This document shows, piece by piece, positions 14,560 through 28,882 of a DNA stretch of 64,000 nucleotides. Made by a program: the position numbers and the translations under genes. The notes beneath the pieces are model-generated. The model saw only the letters and a list, made by a program, of their open reading frames with translations. It had not been told where the DNA came from and made no database searches. Position 1 is the stretch's first letter; every line of letters begins with the position of its first letter. Origin of the DNA: Rubrivivax sp. A210 (GTDB lineage Bacteria; Pseudomonadota; Gammaproteobacteria; Burkholderiales; Burkholderiaceae_C); NCBI RefSeq assembly GCF_904426505.1, contig NZ_CAJGBN010000023.1:124001-188000 (forward strand). The letters are read 5' to 3'.

Positions 14560-17184
14560 ATGCACCGTATTGCCGCACCACCCGACACCCGAACCCATCG
14601 CCTGCTGGCCCTGGCCGCCTCGATGGTGATGTTGCTGATGCTGCTGCTGTGGACGGCGTCCGCAGTGGCGCAGACCGCCGTGTCCATCTCCAGGGCCGAA
14701 TGGCAAGACCGTGAACTGCGCGTCGAAGGGCGCGCCGCGGCGCGCGCCAGCGTGTCGGTGCAGAACGCGGCCAACGCCGCCCTGCTGGCCACCACCACGG
14801 CCGACAGCGAAGGCCGCTGGCGGCTGCGTGCGCGCGGCATGAGCCCGGTGCCCTGCCGCGTGCGCGCGCTGGCAGGCGCCAGCAGCGCCGAGCGCGATGT
14901 GGCCAACCGCCCGTCCAACTGCGGCGCAACGGGCGGCGGCAGCCTGCCCAGCCTGTCCATCAACGACGTGACGGTGACCGAGGGCAATGTGGCCAACTTC
15001 GTCGTCACGCTGTCGGCCTCGCCGGCCAGCACGGTGACGGTGGTGGTCAACAGCAGCGCCGGCACGGCGGCCTCGCCGGCCGACTTCAATGCCGTGGCCA
15101 ACCGCAGCCTGAGCTTTGCCGCCGGCACCACCACGCTGAGCCAGACGGTGGCCGTGACGACGGTGAACGACACCGCGCCCGAAGGCGCCGAGACCTTCAA
15201 CATGACGCTGAGCGCGGCCGTCAACGCCACCCTCGCCGACGGCACGGGCCTGGGCACCATCCCGGCCAACGACAGCATCGGCGGTGCCGCCGCGGCGCAC
15301 GCCGGCATCACCAGCTATGCCGGCCCCGCCACCTGCGTGGCCTGCCACGAGACCCAGGCGCGCCAGATGCACGGCTCGCTGCACTACCAGCAGAACGCGC
15401 CTGCCCCCAACGCCACCAACATCAACCCGGTGGGCACGGCAAGCCCGCGCAAGGCCGGCGAAGGCCCTGCCGGCCGGCCGCTGGCGGTGTCGCCCACCGG
15501 CACGCCGGTGGATGCGCTGATCGGCATCAACACCTACTGCGGCGCCCACCAGAGTTCGCCACGCTTCACCTGCGCGAGTTGCCACGTCGGCAACGGCCGC
15601 TACCCGCGCACACCGGCCGAGCTGAATGCGCTGGGCCCGACGCAGCAACTGGCCGAGCTGGCCAACATCGACTGCCTGACCTGTCACCAGCAGGTCTACA
15701 AGCGCTTCCCGGCCTGGCCGGCGGTGGGCGGCCTGGGCTTCGCCGACATGGTGCTGCACAACATCACGCTGGCGGCCGACGGCAAGACGCTGGTCGCCGC
15801 ACCGGGCAACAGCGTCACGCTCGGCGGCTCCAAGGGCACGCCCATCGAGCACCCGCTGACCAAGGACTTCGAGTTCCGGCCCGCCGGCGCGCCCGGCGGC
15901 GGCTTCGTGATGCCGGCCGACGCGCCCATGGTGGCCATGCCCATCACCAGCGACGAGGCGGCGCGCACGGTACACCGCAGCACGCGCCAGTCCTGCCTGA
16001 ACTGCCATGCCACCGCGGGCGGCGGCAACGGCACCAAGCGCGGTGACCTGTCGACGGCGCTGATCAACCCGCCGCTGGCGCTGGACATGCACATGAGCGC
16101 GGCCGCCGGCGGCGCCAACCTCAGCTGCGCCAGCTGCCACAACGTCAACGGCACCGATGGCCGCAGCAGCCACCGCATGCGCGGACGCGGCCTGGACCTG
16201 CGCGCCAACGACACGCCGCAGCGCTTCAGCTGCGAAAGCTCGGGCTGCCACACCGCCACGCCGCACGGCGCGGTAACCAATGGCGCGGCGCTCAACCGCC
16301 ACACCGCCAAGGTGGCCTGCCAGACCTGCCACATCCCGAGCTTCGCCAAGGTGGTGGCCGGCGTGGGCTTTGCCACCGAGATGGCACGCGACTGGCAGGC
16401 GCCCGAGGTCTCGCAGACGGCCTGCAGCGGCCGCGGCGGCTGGCTGCCCAAGGAGATCAAGGCCTCCAATGTGCGGCCCACCTACAAGTGGTTCGACGGC
16501 ACCAGCCGCGTCGCGGTGCTGGGCGAATCGCTCACCGGCATGCCCACGCGCACGGTCGATGCCACCACGGCGGCGCAGCTGGGCATCAGCACGGGCGCCA
16601 CGGCCTACATCCTGGGCAACCCGAACGGCGCCGTGAACACGGCCGCCGCGAAGATCTACCCGATGAAGGAACACTGGGGCAAGCTGGCGCGCAGCACCAC
16701 CGCCCCGGGCTCGGCCAGCAACCCGGCGGGCGTGCCCACCAACACGCTGATCCCGCACTCGGTGTCGGAGTTCTTCCGCACCGGCAGCTTCTGCCGCTCG
16801 GTGGCCAGCGGCCTGGGCCAGAACCCCGACACGGCCTGCGGCAACGGCCTCAACACCGCTGCCCCGGCCGGCGCCGAAGTGGTGCCCGTACACACCTTCC
16901 AGACCATCAACCACGGCGTGGAGGTGGCGGCCAATGCGCTGGGCGCCGCCAACCAGTGCGGCGCCTGCCACACCGACCGCGGCGCGCCCATGGCCGGCAG
17001 CCCGGCCCGCATGCAGCTGGTGGGCGCCGGCGGCCTGGGCTATGACCTGCGCGAGCCGGCCACGTCCACCGGCCTGTGCAACAACTGCCACAGCGGTGAA
17101 ACCAACAACGGCCTGGTGGGCATCCACGAGCGCCACCGCAACCGCAGCAACGTCAGCTGCAACAGCTGCCACCTGAGCCGCTGA
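14560..17184 (+). CDS. exported ten-haem cytochrome c with Ig-like and Calx-beta modules
   Basis: An 874-residue secreted protein. The signal peptide (LLALAASMVMLLMLLLWTAS) ends near AVAQ. Residues ~30-115 look Ig-like. Residues ~125-240 form a Calx-beta domain (SINDVTVTEGNVANFVVTLS, DTAPEGAETFNMTLS). From C259 to H871 there are nine CxxCH haem sites (e.g. CVACH, CASCH, CLTCH, CQTCH, CGACH, CNSCH) and one CxxxxCH (CESSGCH at 558-564). Parts such as PTYKWFDGTSR and IYPMKEHWGK recall octahaem tetrathionate-reductase-family proteins. It should act in the periplasm or at the cell surface in electron transfer; the electron partner is unknown. CAGGAGA precedes the ATG. A strong terminator follows, so it is transcribed alone. 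Confidence 0.9.
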   Translation: MHRIAAPPDTRTHRLLALAASMVMLLMLLLWTASAVAQTAVSISRAEWQDRELRVEGRAAARASVSVQNAANAALLATTTADSEGRWRLRARGMSPVPCRVRALAGASSAERDVANRPSNCGATGGGSLPSLSINDVTVTEGNVANFVVTLSASPASTVTVVVNSSAGTAASPADFNAVANRSLSFAAGTTTLSQTVAVTTVNDTAPEGAETFNMTLSAAVNATLADGTGLGTIPANDSIGGAAAAHAGITSYAGPATCVACHETQARQMHGSLHYQQNAPAPNATNINPVGTASPRKAGEGPAGRPLAVSPTGTPVDALIGINTYCGAHQSSPRFTCASCHVGNGRYPRTPAELNALGPTQQLAELANIDCLTCHQQVYKRFPAWPAVGGLGFADMVLHNITLAADGKTLVAAPGNSVTLGGSKGTPIEHPLTKDFEFRPAGAPGGGFVMPADAPMVAMPITSDEAARTVHRSTRQSCLNCHATAGGGNGTKRGDLSTALINPPLALDMHMSAAAGGANLSCASCHNVNGTDGRSSHRMRGRGLDLRANDTPQRFSCESSGCHTATPHGAVTNGAALNRHTAKVACQTCHIPSFAKVVAGVGFATEMARDWQAPEVSQTACSGRGGWLPKEIKASNVRPTYKWFDGTSRVAVLGESLTGMPTRTVDATTAAQLGISTGATAYILGNPNGAVNTAAAKIYPMKEHWGKLARSTTAPGSASNPAGVPTNTLIPHSVSEFFRTGSFCRSVASGLGQNPDTACGNGLNTAAPAGAEVVPVHTFQTINHGVEVAANALGAANQCGACHTDRGAPMAGSPARMQLVGAGGLGYDLREPATSTGLCNNCHSGETNNGLVGIHERHRNRSNVSCNSCHLSR

Positions 17185-17211
17185 TCACGCCACCGGCCCG
17201 CTCGGGCCGCA

Positions 17212-17249
17212 GGGCCCGGCCGCTGGCAGCAGCGGCCGGGCCCCTTTTT
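17212..17249 (+). terminator. strong Rho-independent terminator of the cytochrome gene
   Basis: A perfect 14-bp stem GGGCCCGGCCGCTG / CAGCGGCCGGGCCC with loop GCAG, followed by a T5 tract. Confidence 0.93.
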
Positions 17250-17409
17250 ACGGCCGCAGCGGGCCGGCGCGCCACGCCGGCGGCCGGCCCCGCCACGGCC
17301 GCGCCCTTACCCCCCGATACACGAGCCTGCGGTATCTCTGCATGGCATCAACCCTCTGTCAGCCATAAAGCCCCAGCTTGGGGTGGGTTCTTCGAGAAGT
17401 CGGTCAGCC

Positions 17410-18234
17410 ATGCAGTTGTTTCCCTCCCTCCTTTGCGCCGCGCTGGCGCTGGGCGCCGCCACCGCACAGGCCCAGATGACGGCGATCTCGCAGATGCAGG
17501 ATGGCGCCAAGGCCTACTCGCTCTTCTTCTTCAACCCGGACCGCCTGCCCAAGGAAGGGTTCACGCTGGGCACGGCCACCAGTGCGCTCAACCAGATCCT
17601 GGCGCCGCTCGCGCGCACGGCCTGCGGTGTGGCGGGTGACCTGAACGTCTCGCCCATCAACTGCGGCGCGATGCACTTCGGCGCCAACCAGCTCTTCACC
17701 TATGACCGCGAGGTGCCGCTCGCCGACGTGGTGATCCCTGACCCCGCGCTGGCCCGCGCCGTCAACCAGGTTTTCGCGGTCAACTTTCTCAGCCCCGTCG
17801 TGGTTGGCCAGCCCGGCTATTTCGGCCCGCGCAATGTGCAGGTTCACTTCGACCAGGCCATGGCCCAGTTCGGCATGCGCGTGGCCAGCGTCAATGGTGC
17901 CTTCCCCGACCTGGCGCTGATCGAGACGCTGCGCTTCATCGTCAGCACCGATCTCAACCGCGACGGCGTGCTCGAGCAGGTGCAGATCGACCAGGCGCTG
18001 CCGCTGGGCAATGCCTTCGTCGGCATCCAGGTGCCCACCGGCTTCACCGACATCACGCTGGTGGGCCTGGGCGGCGCGTCCCAGGCCTTCCAGGCCGACG
18101 AGTTCTCCTACCTGCGCACGGCCGATTTCACTTCGACGCCGGTGCCCGAGCCGCGCACTGGCGGCACGCTGCTCGCCGGCCTGGGCGTGATGACACTGCT
18201 GGCCCGGCGCCGGGCAGCGCGGCGCCGGGACTGA
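17410..18234 (+). CDS. PEP-CTERM sorting-domain protein
   Basis: A 274-residue exported protein. The signal peptide runs MQLFPSLLCAALALGAATAQAQ. The C-terminus has the exosortase signal: VPEPRTGG, a short hydrophobic helix (LLAGLGVMTLLA) and an arginine tail. The body has no recognised domain; a stretch DLNRDGVLE resembles a calcium-binding EF-hand loop. PEP-CTERM proteins are recognised and processed by exosortase in the inner membrane and often belong to the exopolysaccharide matrix. No exosortase is in this window. The ATG at 17410 was chosen over a TTG at 17383 because the signal peptide starts there. Convergent with uvrA. Confidence 0.88.
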   Translation: MQLFPSLLCAALALGAATAQAQMTAISQMQDGAKAYSLFFFNPDRLPKEGFTLGTATSALNQILAPLARTACGVAGDLNVSPINCGAMHFGANQLFTYDREVPLADVVIPDPALARAVNQVFAVNFLSPVVVGQPGYFGPRNVQVHFDQAMAQFGMRVASVNGAFPDLALIETLRFIVSTDLNRDGVLEQVQIDQALPLGNAFVGIQVPTGFTDITLVGLGGASQAFQADEFSYLRTADFTSTPVPEPRTGGTLLAGLGVMTLLARRRAARRRD

Positions 18235-18258
18235 GCGCGCGGCCGGCAGCAGCGCCGG

Positions 18259-21186
<2,928 letters not shown>

Positions 21187-21246
21187 GGGGCGGCGGCTGG
21201 GCAACCGGCCATGATAGCGGTGCGCCTCTTGCGGCGCAGGCTGTGC

Positions 21247-23142
<1,896 letters not shown>

Positions 23143-23291
23143 GTCTGAAGCAGCATCGTAGCCGAGGCCCCGGCGCGCCACCCACCTGCGAGGGCCCGCT
23201 GGCGGGCGCACCCGAGCGGGCGACGCGGCGGCCGGGGGCGGGCGCGATAATCCGCCCATTCCACCCGCAACCCCTTCCACGGGAGCAGCCC

Positions 23292-23792
23292 ATGGCCTCG
23301 GTCAACAAAGTCATCATCATCGGCAACCTGGGTAAAGACCCGGAAGTGCGCTACATGCCCAGCGGCTCGGCCATCTGCAACGTCACCATCGCCACCAGCC
23401 GGCAGTGGAAGGACAAGACCAGCGGCGACCGCCAGGAAGAGACCGAATGGCACCGCGTGACCTTCTTCGACCGCATGGCCGAGATCGCCGGCGAGTACCT
23501 GAAGAAGGGCCGCCCGGTCTACGTGGAAGGCCGGCTGAAGACGCGCAAGTACACCGACAAGGACGGCGTCGAGAAGTACAGCACCGACATCGTCGCCACC
23601 GACATGCAGCTCTTGGGCGGCCGTGAAGGCGGCGGTGGCATGGGCGGCGGCGACGACATGGGCGACGCCCCGCCCCAGCGCACCGCCGCCCCGCGCAGCG
23701 CCCCGCCCGCCCGCAGCGCCCCGGCGCCCAAGCCGGCCGCCACGAAGTCGGCCACCGGCTTCGACGACATGGACGACGACATCCCGTTCTAG
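23292..23792 (+). CDS. ssb: single-stranded DNA-binding protein Ssb
   Basis: A 166-residue protein. Residues 1-110 are the OB-fold ([50 protein letters not shown]). A glycine- then proline/alanine-rich linker leads to the acidic tip DDMDDDIPF, which recruits repair and replication partners. GGGAG at 23281 precedes the ATG. Being divergent from recQ, and close to uvrA, it forms a compact DNA-maintenance neighbourhood. Confidence 0.98.
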   Translation: MASVNKVIIIGNLGKDPEVRYMPSGSAICNVTIATSRQWKDKTSGDRQEETEWHRVTFFDRMAEIAGEYLKKGRPVYVEGRLKTRKYTDKDGVEKYSTDIVATDMQLLGGREGGGGMGGGDDMGDAPPQRTAAPRSAPPARSAPAPKPAATKSATGFDDMDDDIPF

Positions 23793-23819
23793 GGCGCTCC
23801 AGAAGCGACATCCGTCACG

Positions 23820-23848
23820 GCGCGCCCACCCGGGCGCGCTTCGTTCTT
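23820..23848 (+). terminator. hairpin terminator after ssb
   Basis: A perfect 8-bp stem GCGCGCCC / GGGCGCGC with loop ACCC, followed by TTCGTTCTT. Confidence 0.7.
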
Positions 23849-23929
23849 GGGGGGATGCCAGGCCGGCAGGGCCCGCGCTCCGGCAGCGACGCTTAGACTG
23901 CGCCGGCCGCGCCAGCCCAGGAGAACGCC

Positions 23930-25804
23930 ATGGCCACGCCCCAGGACAGCCCGTCGCCCAGCCTGACGAAGCAAGGCCCCGACGACACGCCGGCCACCCT
24001 GGCCCAGGCGCTGGCGCTGGACGGCTTCAAGTCGGTGGTCGTGCTCGCCGACGGCCACCAGGATGTGCCCGCCGCGATGCGCGCCCGCGTCACCCAGCTG
24101 CTGGGCCGCGGCCTGCTGCGTGCGGCCCGCGATGCCCAGGCCTTGTGCGTGCTGCGCGGCGCCAGCGACGATCTGCTGGGCCCGGTGCTGGCCGACAGCC
24201 AGGGCGGCCTGCTGCTGCTGGGCGTGGCGCCGGCCGGCCGGGTGCAACTGCCGGGTGAGGCGGCGGCGGCCGATGCCCCGGTGCCGGCGCCGCTGCTCAC
24301 GCGGCTGCTGCTCACGCCCGAAGGCCCCTGGGGCAGCGAGCTGCGCACCAAGGTGCAGGTGGCGGGCGCACTGGCCGCCGGCCGCGCCGGCCTGCTGGTG
24401 GTGGTGGGCAATGGCGCCGGCCTGATGGTGGAGGTGCGCGAAGCGGTGCGCCTGCACTGGCCGGTGCTGGTGGTCAAGGGCAGCGGCGACGCCGCCGACG
24501 CGCTGGAACGCCAGTGGACCAATGGCATCGCCGACGAACACGACCCGGTGGTGGCCGAGATCCTGGCCGACGGCAACCTCACCTGCATCACGCTGGGCGA
24601 CAAGGTGGCCGAGGCGGTGGAGACGATGACGCGCCAGGTGCTGCGCGGCACCGGCGGAGAAAGCGTGCTGCTGCAGGCCTGGCGGCGCTTCGGCGCCATC
24701 GACCTGGCGGCCAAGAAGCAGCAGACGGACTTCAAGGAGACGCAGTTCCTGATCCTGGTGCTGGGCCTGGTGGCGGTCTACCTGTCCATCGTCTACTCGG
24801 GCCCGGCCGACCCGCTGCTGGCGGGCCTGGGCCTCAGCGAGCGCTGGGCCTCGGGCATCAAGTCGGCGCTCAACTTCGCGCTCATCCTGGTGCCCATCGG
24901 CACCTCGGTGCTGATCGCCGCCAGCAACCACTTCAAGCCGGGCAAGCGCTGGGTGCTGCTGCGCTCGGCGGCCGAGAGCATCAAGCGCGAGATCTACCGC
25001 TACCGCCTGCGCGCCGCCGACTACAGCGACGTGGGCGACGCGCGCGAGAAGAAGCTGGCCGAGGCGGTGGAAGACATCACGCGCCGGCTGGCGCGCACCG
25101 AGGCCAACACGACGGCGCTGCCGATCTACACCGACGCGATCCCGCCCGAGTACGCCGCCCATCCACTGGACCGCGGCATGAGCATGATGAGCACCGACCA
25201 GTACGTCGCGTGGCGGCTGCGCGACCAGCTCGGCTTCTACCGCAAGAAGACCGTGGGCCTGGAGCAGCAGCTGCGCCGGCTGCAGATCTACGTGCTGGTG
25301 GCCGGTGCCGGCGGCACCCTGCTGGCGGCGCTGGGCGGACAGGCGGTGATCTGGATCACCTTCACCACCGCGCTGGCCGGGGCCATCGTCACCTACCTCG
25401 GCTACCAGCAGGTCGAGACCACGTTGACCAGCTACAACCAGACCGCCACCGACCTCGACAACATCCTCACCTGGTGGACCTCGCTCGAGCCCGAGGAGCA
25501 GGCCCAGCGCGACAACCTCGACGCCCTCGTCACCCACACCGAGCAGGTGCTGGCCGACGAGCTGGCCGGCTGGACGCAGCGCATGACCGATGCGCTGGAG
25601 AAGCTGCGCGAGACCCAGACGCAGAAGGAGGCGGCGCGGCGCGACGAGCGCAGCAAGGCCGACGCCGCAGCCGCCGAGGCCGCAGCGGCGGCTGAAAAGA
25701 CCGCCGCGGATCTGGCCGAGCAGGCGGCCGCCGCGGCGGCCATCAACCTGGGCGCCGATGCGGCCGCGCGCGCCGCAGCTGCGGCGGCCGAGAAGAAGGA
25801 CTGA
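23930..25804 (+). CDS. SLOG (TRPM-type)-SLATT/DUF4231 membrane protein, candidate nucleotide-sensing effector
   Basis: A 624-residue protein with three parts. Residues ~25-245 look like a prokaryotic TRPM-type SLOG (LSDAT) Rossmann domain, with KSVVVLADGHQD, LLVVVGNGAGLMVEVREAV and PVLVVKGSGDAADAL. Residues ~265-365 hold a hydrophobic hairpin (about 272-290 and 311-333) followed by RSAAESIKREIYRYR, the DUF4231/SLATT pattern. A second hairpin (about 453-495) sits in YRKKTVGLEQQLRRLQIYVL...QQVETTLTSYNQTATDLDNI, another SLATT-like unit. The tail is alanine-rich coiled coil. SLOG domains sense nucleotide ligands and SLATT units are proposed membrane effectors in conflict systems. The usual GG-T loop appears as RGASDD. 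No second defence gene is adjacent. The mechanism is inference. Confidence 0.72.
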   Translation: MATPQDSPSPSLTKQGPDDTPATLAQALALDGFKSVVVLADGHQDVPAAMRARVTQLLGRGLLRAARDAQALCVLRGASDDLLGPVLADSQGGLLLLGVAPAGRVQLPGEAAAADAPVPAPLLTRLLLTPEGPWGSELRTKVQVAGALAAGRAGLLVVVGNGAGLMVEVREAVRLHWPVLVVKGSGDAADALERQWTNGIADEHDPVVAEILADGNLTCITLGDKVAEAVETMTRQVLRGTGGESVLLQAWRRFGAIDLAAKKQQTDFKETQFLILVLGLVAVYLSIVYSGPADPLLAGLGLSERWASGIKSALNFALILVPIGTSVLIAASNHFKPGKRWVLLRSAAESIKREIYRYRLRAADYSDVGDAREKKLAEAVEDITRRLARTEANTTALPIYTDAIPPEYAAHPLDRGMSMMSTDQYVAWRLRDQLGFYRKKTVGLEQQLRRLQIYVLVAGAGGTLLAALGGQAVIWITFTTALAGAIVTYLGYQQVETTLTSYNQTATDLDNILTWWTSLEPEEQAQRDNLDALVTHTEQVLADELAGWTQRMTDALEKLRETQTQKEAARRDERSKADAAAAEAAAAAEKTAADLAEQAAAAAAINLGADAAARAAAAAAEKKD

Positions 25805-26647
25805 TCACAGCCCCACCCAGCGCGCGCTGGCCACCCACAGCGCCTCCTGCAGCGCGACATCACGGGCCAGCGCCGAGGTCGGCACGAGGGCGCCGTGCTC
25901 GTCGAAGTAGGCGCCGCTGACGCCGGCCAGCGCCTCGTCCAGCGCCAGCTTCAGCGTGCAGCGCGCGCCGGCCTCGGCGTCGATCATGCCGCGCCGAAGC
26001 AGCGGCTTGAGCACCTGCAGCCAGCGCGGCAGCAGATTCGTCGTCACGACGCCCGGGTGCAGCGCATTGGCGGTGATGCCACGGCCGGCCAGGCGCCGCG
26101 CCAGCGCAAAGGCGTGCAGCACATTGGCCAGCTTGGACTGGGCGTAGGCCGCCTGCGGCCGGTACCGCGCACGGGTGTCGATCACCTGCCCCAGGTCCAG
26201 CGTGGCCTGAACGTGGGCGCAGGAGGCCACCAGGATCACACGGCTGCCCGGCGCCAGGCGGTCGACCAGCAGCTCGGTCAGCAGGAAGGGCCCGAGATGG
26301 TTGGTCGCGAACACCCGCTCGAAGCCATCGGCCGTGGCCTGGCGCGACATCGCGACGATGCCGGCGTTGTGGATCAGCCGGTCGATGCGCGGCAGCCGTT
26401 CGCGCACGGTGGCCGCTGCGGCGCGCACCGAGGCCAGTTCGGCAAGATCACAGCGCACGACCTCGACCGCCGCGCCCGGCACGAGGGCGCTGATCTCGTC
26501 GCGCACCCGTTCGCCGGCGGCGGTGTCGCGCACCAGCATCGTCACCGCGCAGCCGGCACGCGCCAGTTCGCGCGCCGTCACGCGGCCGATGCCGTGGGTG
26601 GTGCCGGTGATGACGACGCGGCGTGCGCCGGGGGCGGCCTGGCTCAT
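25805..26647 (-). CDS. short-chain dehydrogenase/reductase, retinol-dehydrogenase-like
   Basis: A 280-residue soluble oxidoreductase. It has the NAD(P)-binding TGTTHGIG near residue 14, HNAGIVA, a catalytic serine in VASCAH, and the YAQSKLANVLHAF tyrosine-lysine pair. The IDTRARYRPQAAYAQSK region resembles retinol dehydrogenase/WWOX-like SDRs. Substrate is unknown. Its ATG shares a base with the stop of the upstream Nudix gene (TGATG), so the two are translationally coupled. Convergent with the SLOG gene, directly abutting its stop codon. Confidence 0.9.
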   Translation of the reverse strand: MSQAAPGARRVVITGTTHGIGRVTARELARAGCAVTMLVRDTAAGERVRDEISALVPGAAVEVVRCDLAELASVRAAAATVRERLPRIDRLIHNAGIVAMSRQATADGFERVFATNHLGPFLLTELLVDRLAPGSRVILVASCAHVQATLDLGQVIDTRARYRPQAAYAQSKLANVLHAFALARRLAGRGITANALHPGVVTTNLLPRWLQVLKPLLRRGMIDAEAGARCTLKLALDEALAGVSGAYFDEHGALVPTSALARDVALQEALWVASARWVGL

Positions 26648-27156
26648 CAGCCCTTGATCTCGGGCGTGTACACGCTGGGGTCGGTGACGATCAGGTCCAG
26701 CGGATGGCGGCGTCCGGCCAGATGGTCCTCGATGCAGCGCAGCACGAGCGGGCTGCGGTGGCGTGCACGGCTGGCGCGGATCTCGTCGGGCGTGAGCCAG
26801 AGGGTGCGCTCGATGCCGGTATCCAGCGCCCGGCCCGGCAGCGGCTCGCCCACCGTGCCGCAGAAGGCGATGCGCAGATAGCTCACGTCCTCGGCCGGCT
26901 GCTGACCGCGGGCCGGACGCACGAAACGCGACAGGTAGACACCGACCACGGCGATGGGCGTGAAGGCGCGCGCCGTCTCCTCCAGCGCCTCGCGCACCAC
27001 GCCCTGCAGCGGCGATTCCTCGGGGTCGAGGTGGCCGGCCGGGTTGTTGAGCCTCAGGCCCTCGGGCGTCTCTTCCTCGACCAGCAGGTAGCGACCGCCG
27101 TGCTCGATGAGGGCGGCGACGGTGACGCTGGGGCTCCAGCGGGAGGTGTGCAGCAT
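26647..27156 (-). CDS. Nudix hydrolase, NudJ-like
   Basis: A 169-residue cytosolic hydrolase. The Nudix box reads GHLDPEESPLQGVVREALEE followed by TA, where the usual glycine is alanine but all catalytic glutamates are kept. The start VTVAALIEHGGRYLLVEEE and the NPAGHLDP context match NudJ (YmfB), a (d)NTP / thiamin-pyrophosphate phosphatase. It is the first gene of a two-gene unit with the SDR. Divergent from pntA across 126 bp. Confidence 0.9.
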   Translation of the reverse strand: MLHTSRWSPSVTVAALIEHGGRYLLVEEETPEGLRLNNPAGHLDPEESPLQGVVREALEETARAFTPIAVVGVYLSRFVRPARGQQPAEDVSYLRIAFCGTVGEPLPGRALDTGIERTLWLTPDEIRASRARHRSPLVLRCIEDHLAGRRHPLDLIVTDPSVYTPEIKG

Positions 27157-27282
27157 GGGGCGGCAAGGGCAGCGGCAGGGGCGGCCATCGTATCGGCAGC
27201 TGCCTGAGTTGCCGCAACGGCGGCCGCAATGGAATGTGATAGCTTCGGCGCCGATTCAATAGTGACTGGCGAGGAGGCTTTC

Positions 27283-28872
27283 ATGCTCATTGGCGTTCCG
27301 CTCGAAACAGCGGCTGGCGAGAAGCGCGTCGCAACCGTGCCCGAGGTGGTGGAGAAGCTCGTCAAGCTCGGCTTCTCGGTGGCGGTGCAGAGCGGCGCGG
27401 GTGACGCGGCGAACTTTGCCGACGACACCTACCGCGCCGCCGGCGCCGAGGTCGTGCCCACGGCCGCCGACATCTTTGCCCGCGCCGACATCGTCTTCAA
27501 GGTGCGCGCTCCCGGCGCCGACGAAGTGGCGCAGCTGCGTGCCGGCAGCACGCTGATCGGCTTCATCTGGCCGGCGCAGAACCCCGAGCTGATGCAGCAG
27601 CTGGCGGCGCGCAAGGTCACCGTGCTGGCCATTGATTCGCTGCCGCGCCAGCTGTCGCGGGCGCAGAAGATGGACGCGCTCACGTCCATGGCCGGCATCA
27701 GCGGCTACCGCGCCGTGATCGAGGCGGCCAACGCCTTCGGCCGCTTCTTCAACGGCCAGATCACCGCCGCCGGCAAGATTCCGCCGGCCAAGGTCTTCAT
27801 CGCCGGTGCCGGCGTGGCCGGCCTCGCCGCCATCGGCACGGCTGCCAACCTGGGCGCCATCGTGCGCGCCAACGACACGCGCGCCGAGGTGGCCGACCAG
27901 GTGGTGTCGCTGGGCGGCGAGTTCGTCAAGGTCGACTACGAGGAAGAAGGCGCGGGCGGCGGCGGCTACGCCAAGGTCATGAGCGAGGGCTTCCAGAAGG
28001 CCCAGCGCGAGATGTACGCCAAGCAGGCGCGCGAAGCCGACATCATCATCACCACCGCCCTGATCCCCGGCAAGCCGGCGCCCAAGCTCATCACCGCCGA
28101 GATGGTGCAGAGCATGAAGCCGGGCAGCGTCATCGTCGACATGGCCGGTGAACAAGGCGGCAACTGCGAGCTCACCGTGCCCGGCGAGGCCGTGGTGCGC
28201 CACGGCGTCACCATCATCGGCTACACCGATCTCGTCAGCCGCCTGGCCAAGCAGGCCTCGACGCTGTACGCCACCAACCTGTGGCGCGTGACCGAGGAGC
28301 TGTGCAAGACCAAGGACGGCGTCATCAACGTCAACATGGACGACGACGCCATCCGCGGCCTCACCGTGATCAAGGAAGGCAGCATCACCTGGCCGCCGCC
28401 GCCGCTGAAGCTGCCGGTGGCCGCGCCCAAGCCGGCGGCGGCAGCGGCCGCTGCGCCCGCCAAGAAGGGCCATGGCCACGGCGGGGGCGGCGAGCCGATG
28501 TCGGGCCAGTCGCTGGCCACGGTGTTCGGCGTCGGCGCGCTGCTCTTTGCACTGGTGGGCCTGTACGCGCCGGCCAGCTTTTTGTCGCACTTCACCGTCT
28601 TCGTGCTGGCCTGCTTCATCGGCTACATGGTGGTGTGGAACGTGACGCCCTCGCTGCACACGCCGCTGATGAGCGTGACCAACGCCATTTCTTCCATCAT
28701 CGCCATCGGCGCGCTGGTGCAGGTGGCGCCGCCGCTGGATGCGGCCGGGGCCGCCAACCGGCCCAATGCGCTGATCCTGGGCCTGGCGGTGTTTGCGCTC
28801 GCGCTCACCGCCGTCAACATGTTCGGCGGCTTCGCGGTGACGCGGCGCATGCTGGCGATGTTCCGCAAGTAA
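27283..28872 (+). CDS. pntA: NAD(P) transhydrogenase subunit alpha PntA
   Basis: A 529-residue inner-membrane protein. Domain I (residues 1-~385) binds NAD(H): [55 protein letters not shown] linker [10 protein letters not shown] leads to about four membrane helices from [20 protein letters not shown]. With PntB it couples hydride transfer from NADH to NADP+ to proton entry and supplies NADPH. GAGGAGG sits just before the ATG at 27283. The E. coli-type two-subunit layout is seen; pntB follows after 10 bp. Confidence 0.97.
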   Translation: MLIGVPLETAAGEKRVATVPEVVEKLVKLGFSVAVQSGAGDAANFADDTYRAAGAEVVPTAADIFARADIVFKVRAPGADEVAQLRAGSTLIGFIWPAQNPELMQQLAARKVTVLAIDSLPRQLSRAQKMDALTSMAGISGYRAVIEAANAFGRFFNGQITAAGKIPPAKVFIAGAGVAGLAAIGTAANLGAIVRANDTRAEVADQVVSLGGEFVKVDYEEEGAGGGGYAKVMSEGFQKAQREMYAKQAREADIIITTALIPGKPAPKLITAEMVQSMKPGSVIVDMAGEQGGNCELTVPGEAVVRHGVTIIGYTDLVSRLAKQASTLYATNLWRVTEELCKTKDGVINVNMDDDAIRGLTVIKEGSITWPPPPLKLPVAAPKPAAAAAAAPAKKGHGHGGGGEPMSGQSLATVFGVGALLFALVGLYAPASFLSHFTVFVLACFIGYMVVWNVTPSLHTPLMSVTNAISSIIAIGALVQVAPPLDAAGAANRPNALILGLAVFALALTAVNMFGGFAVTRRMLAMFRK

Positions 28873-28882
28873 GGAGCTGACC

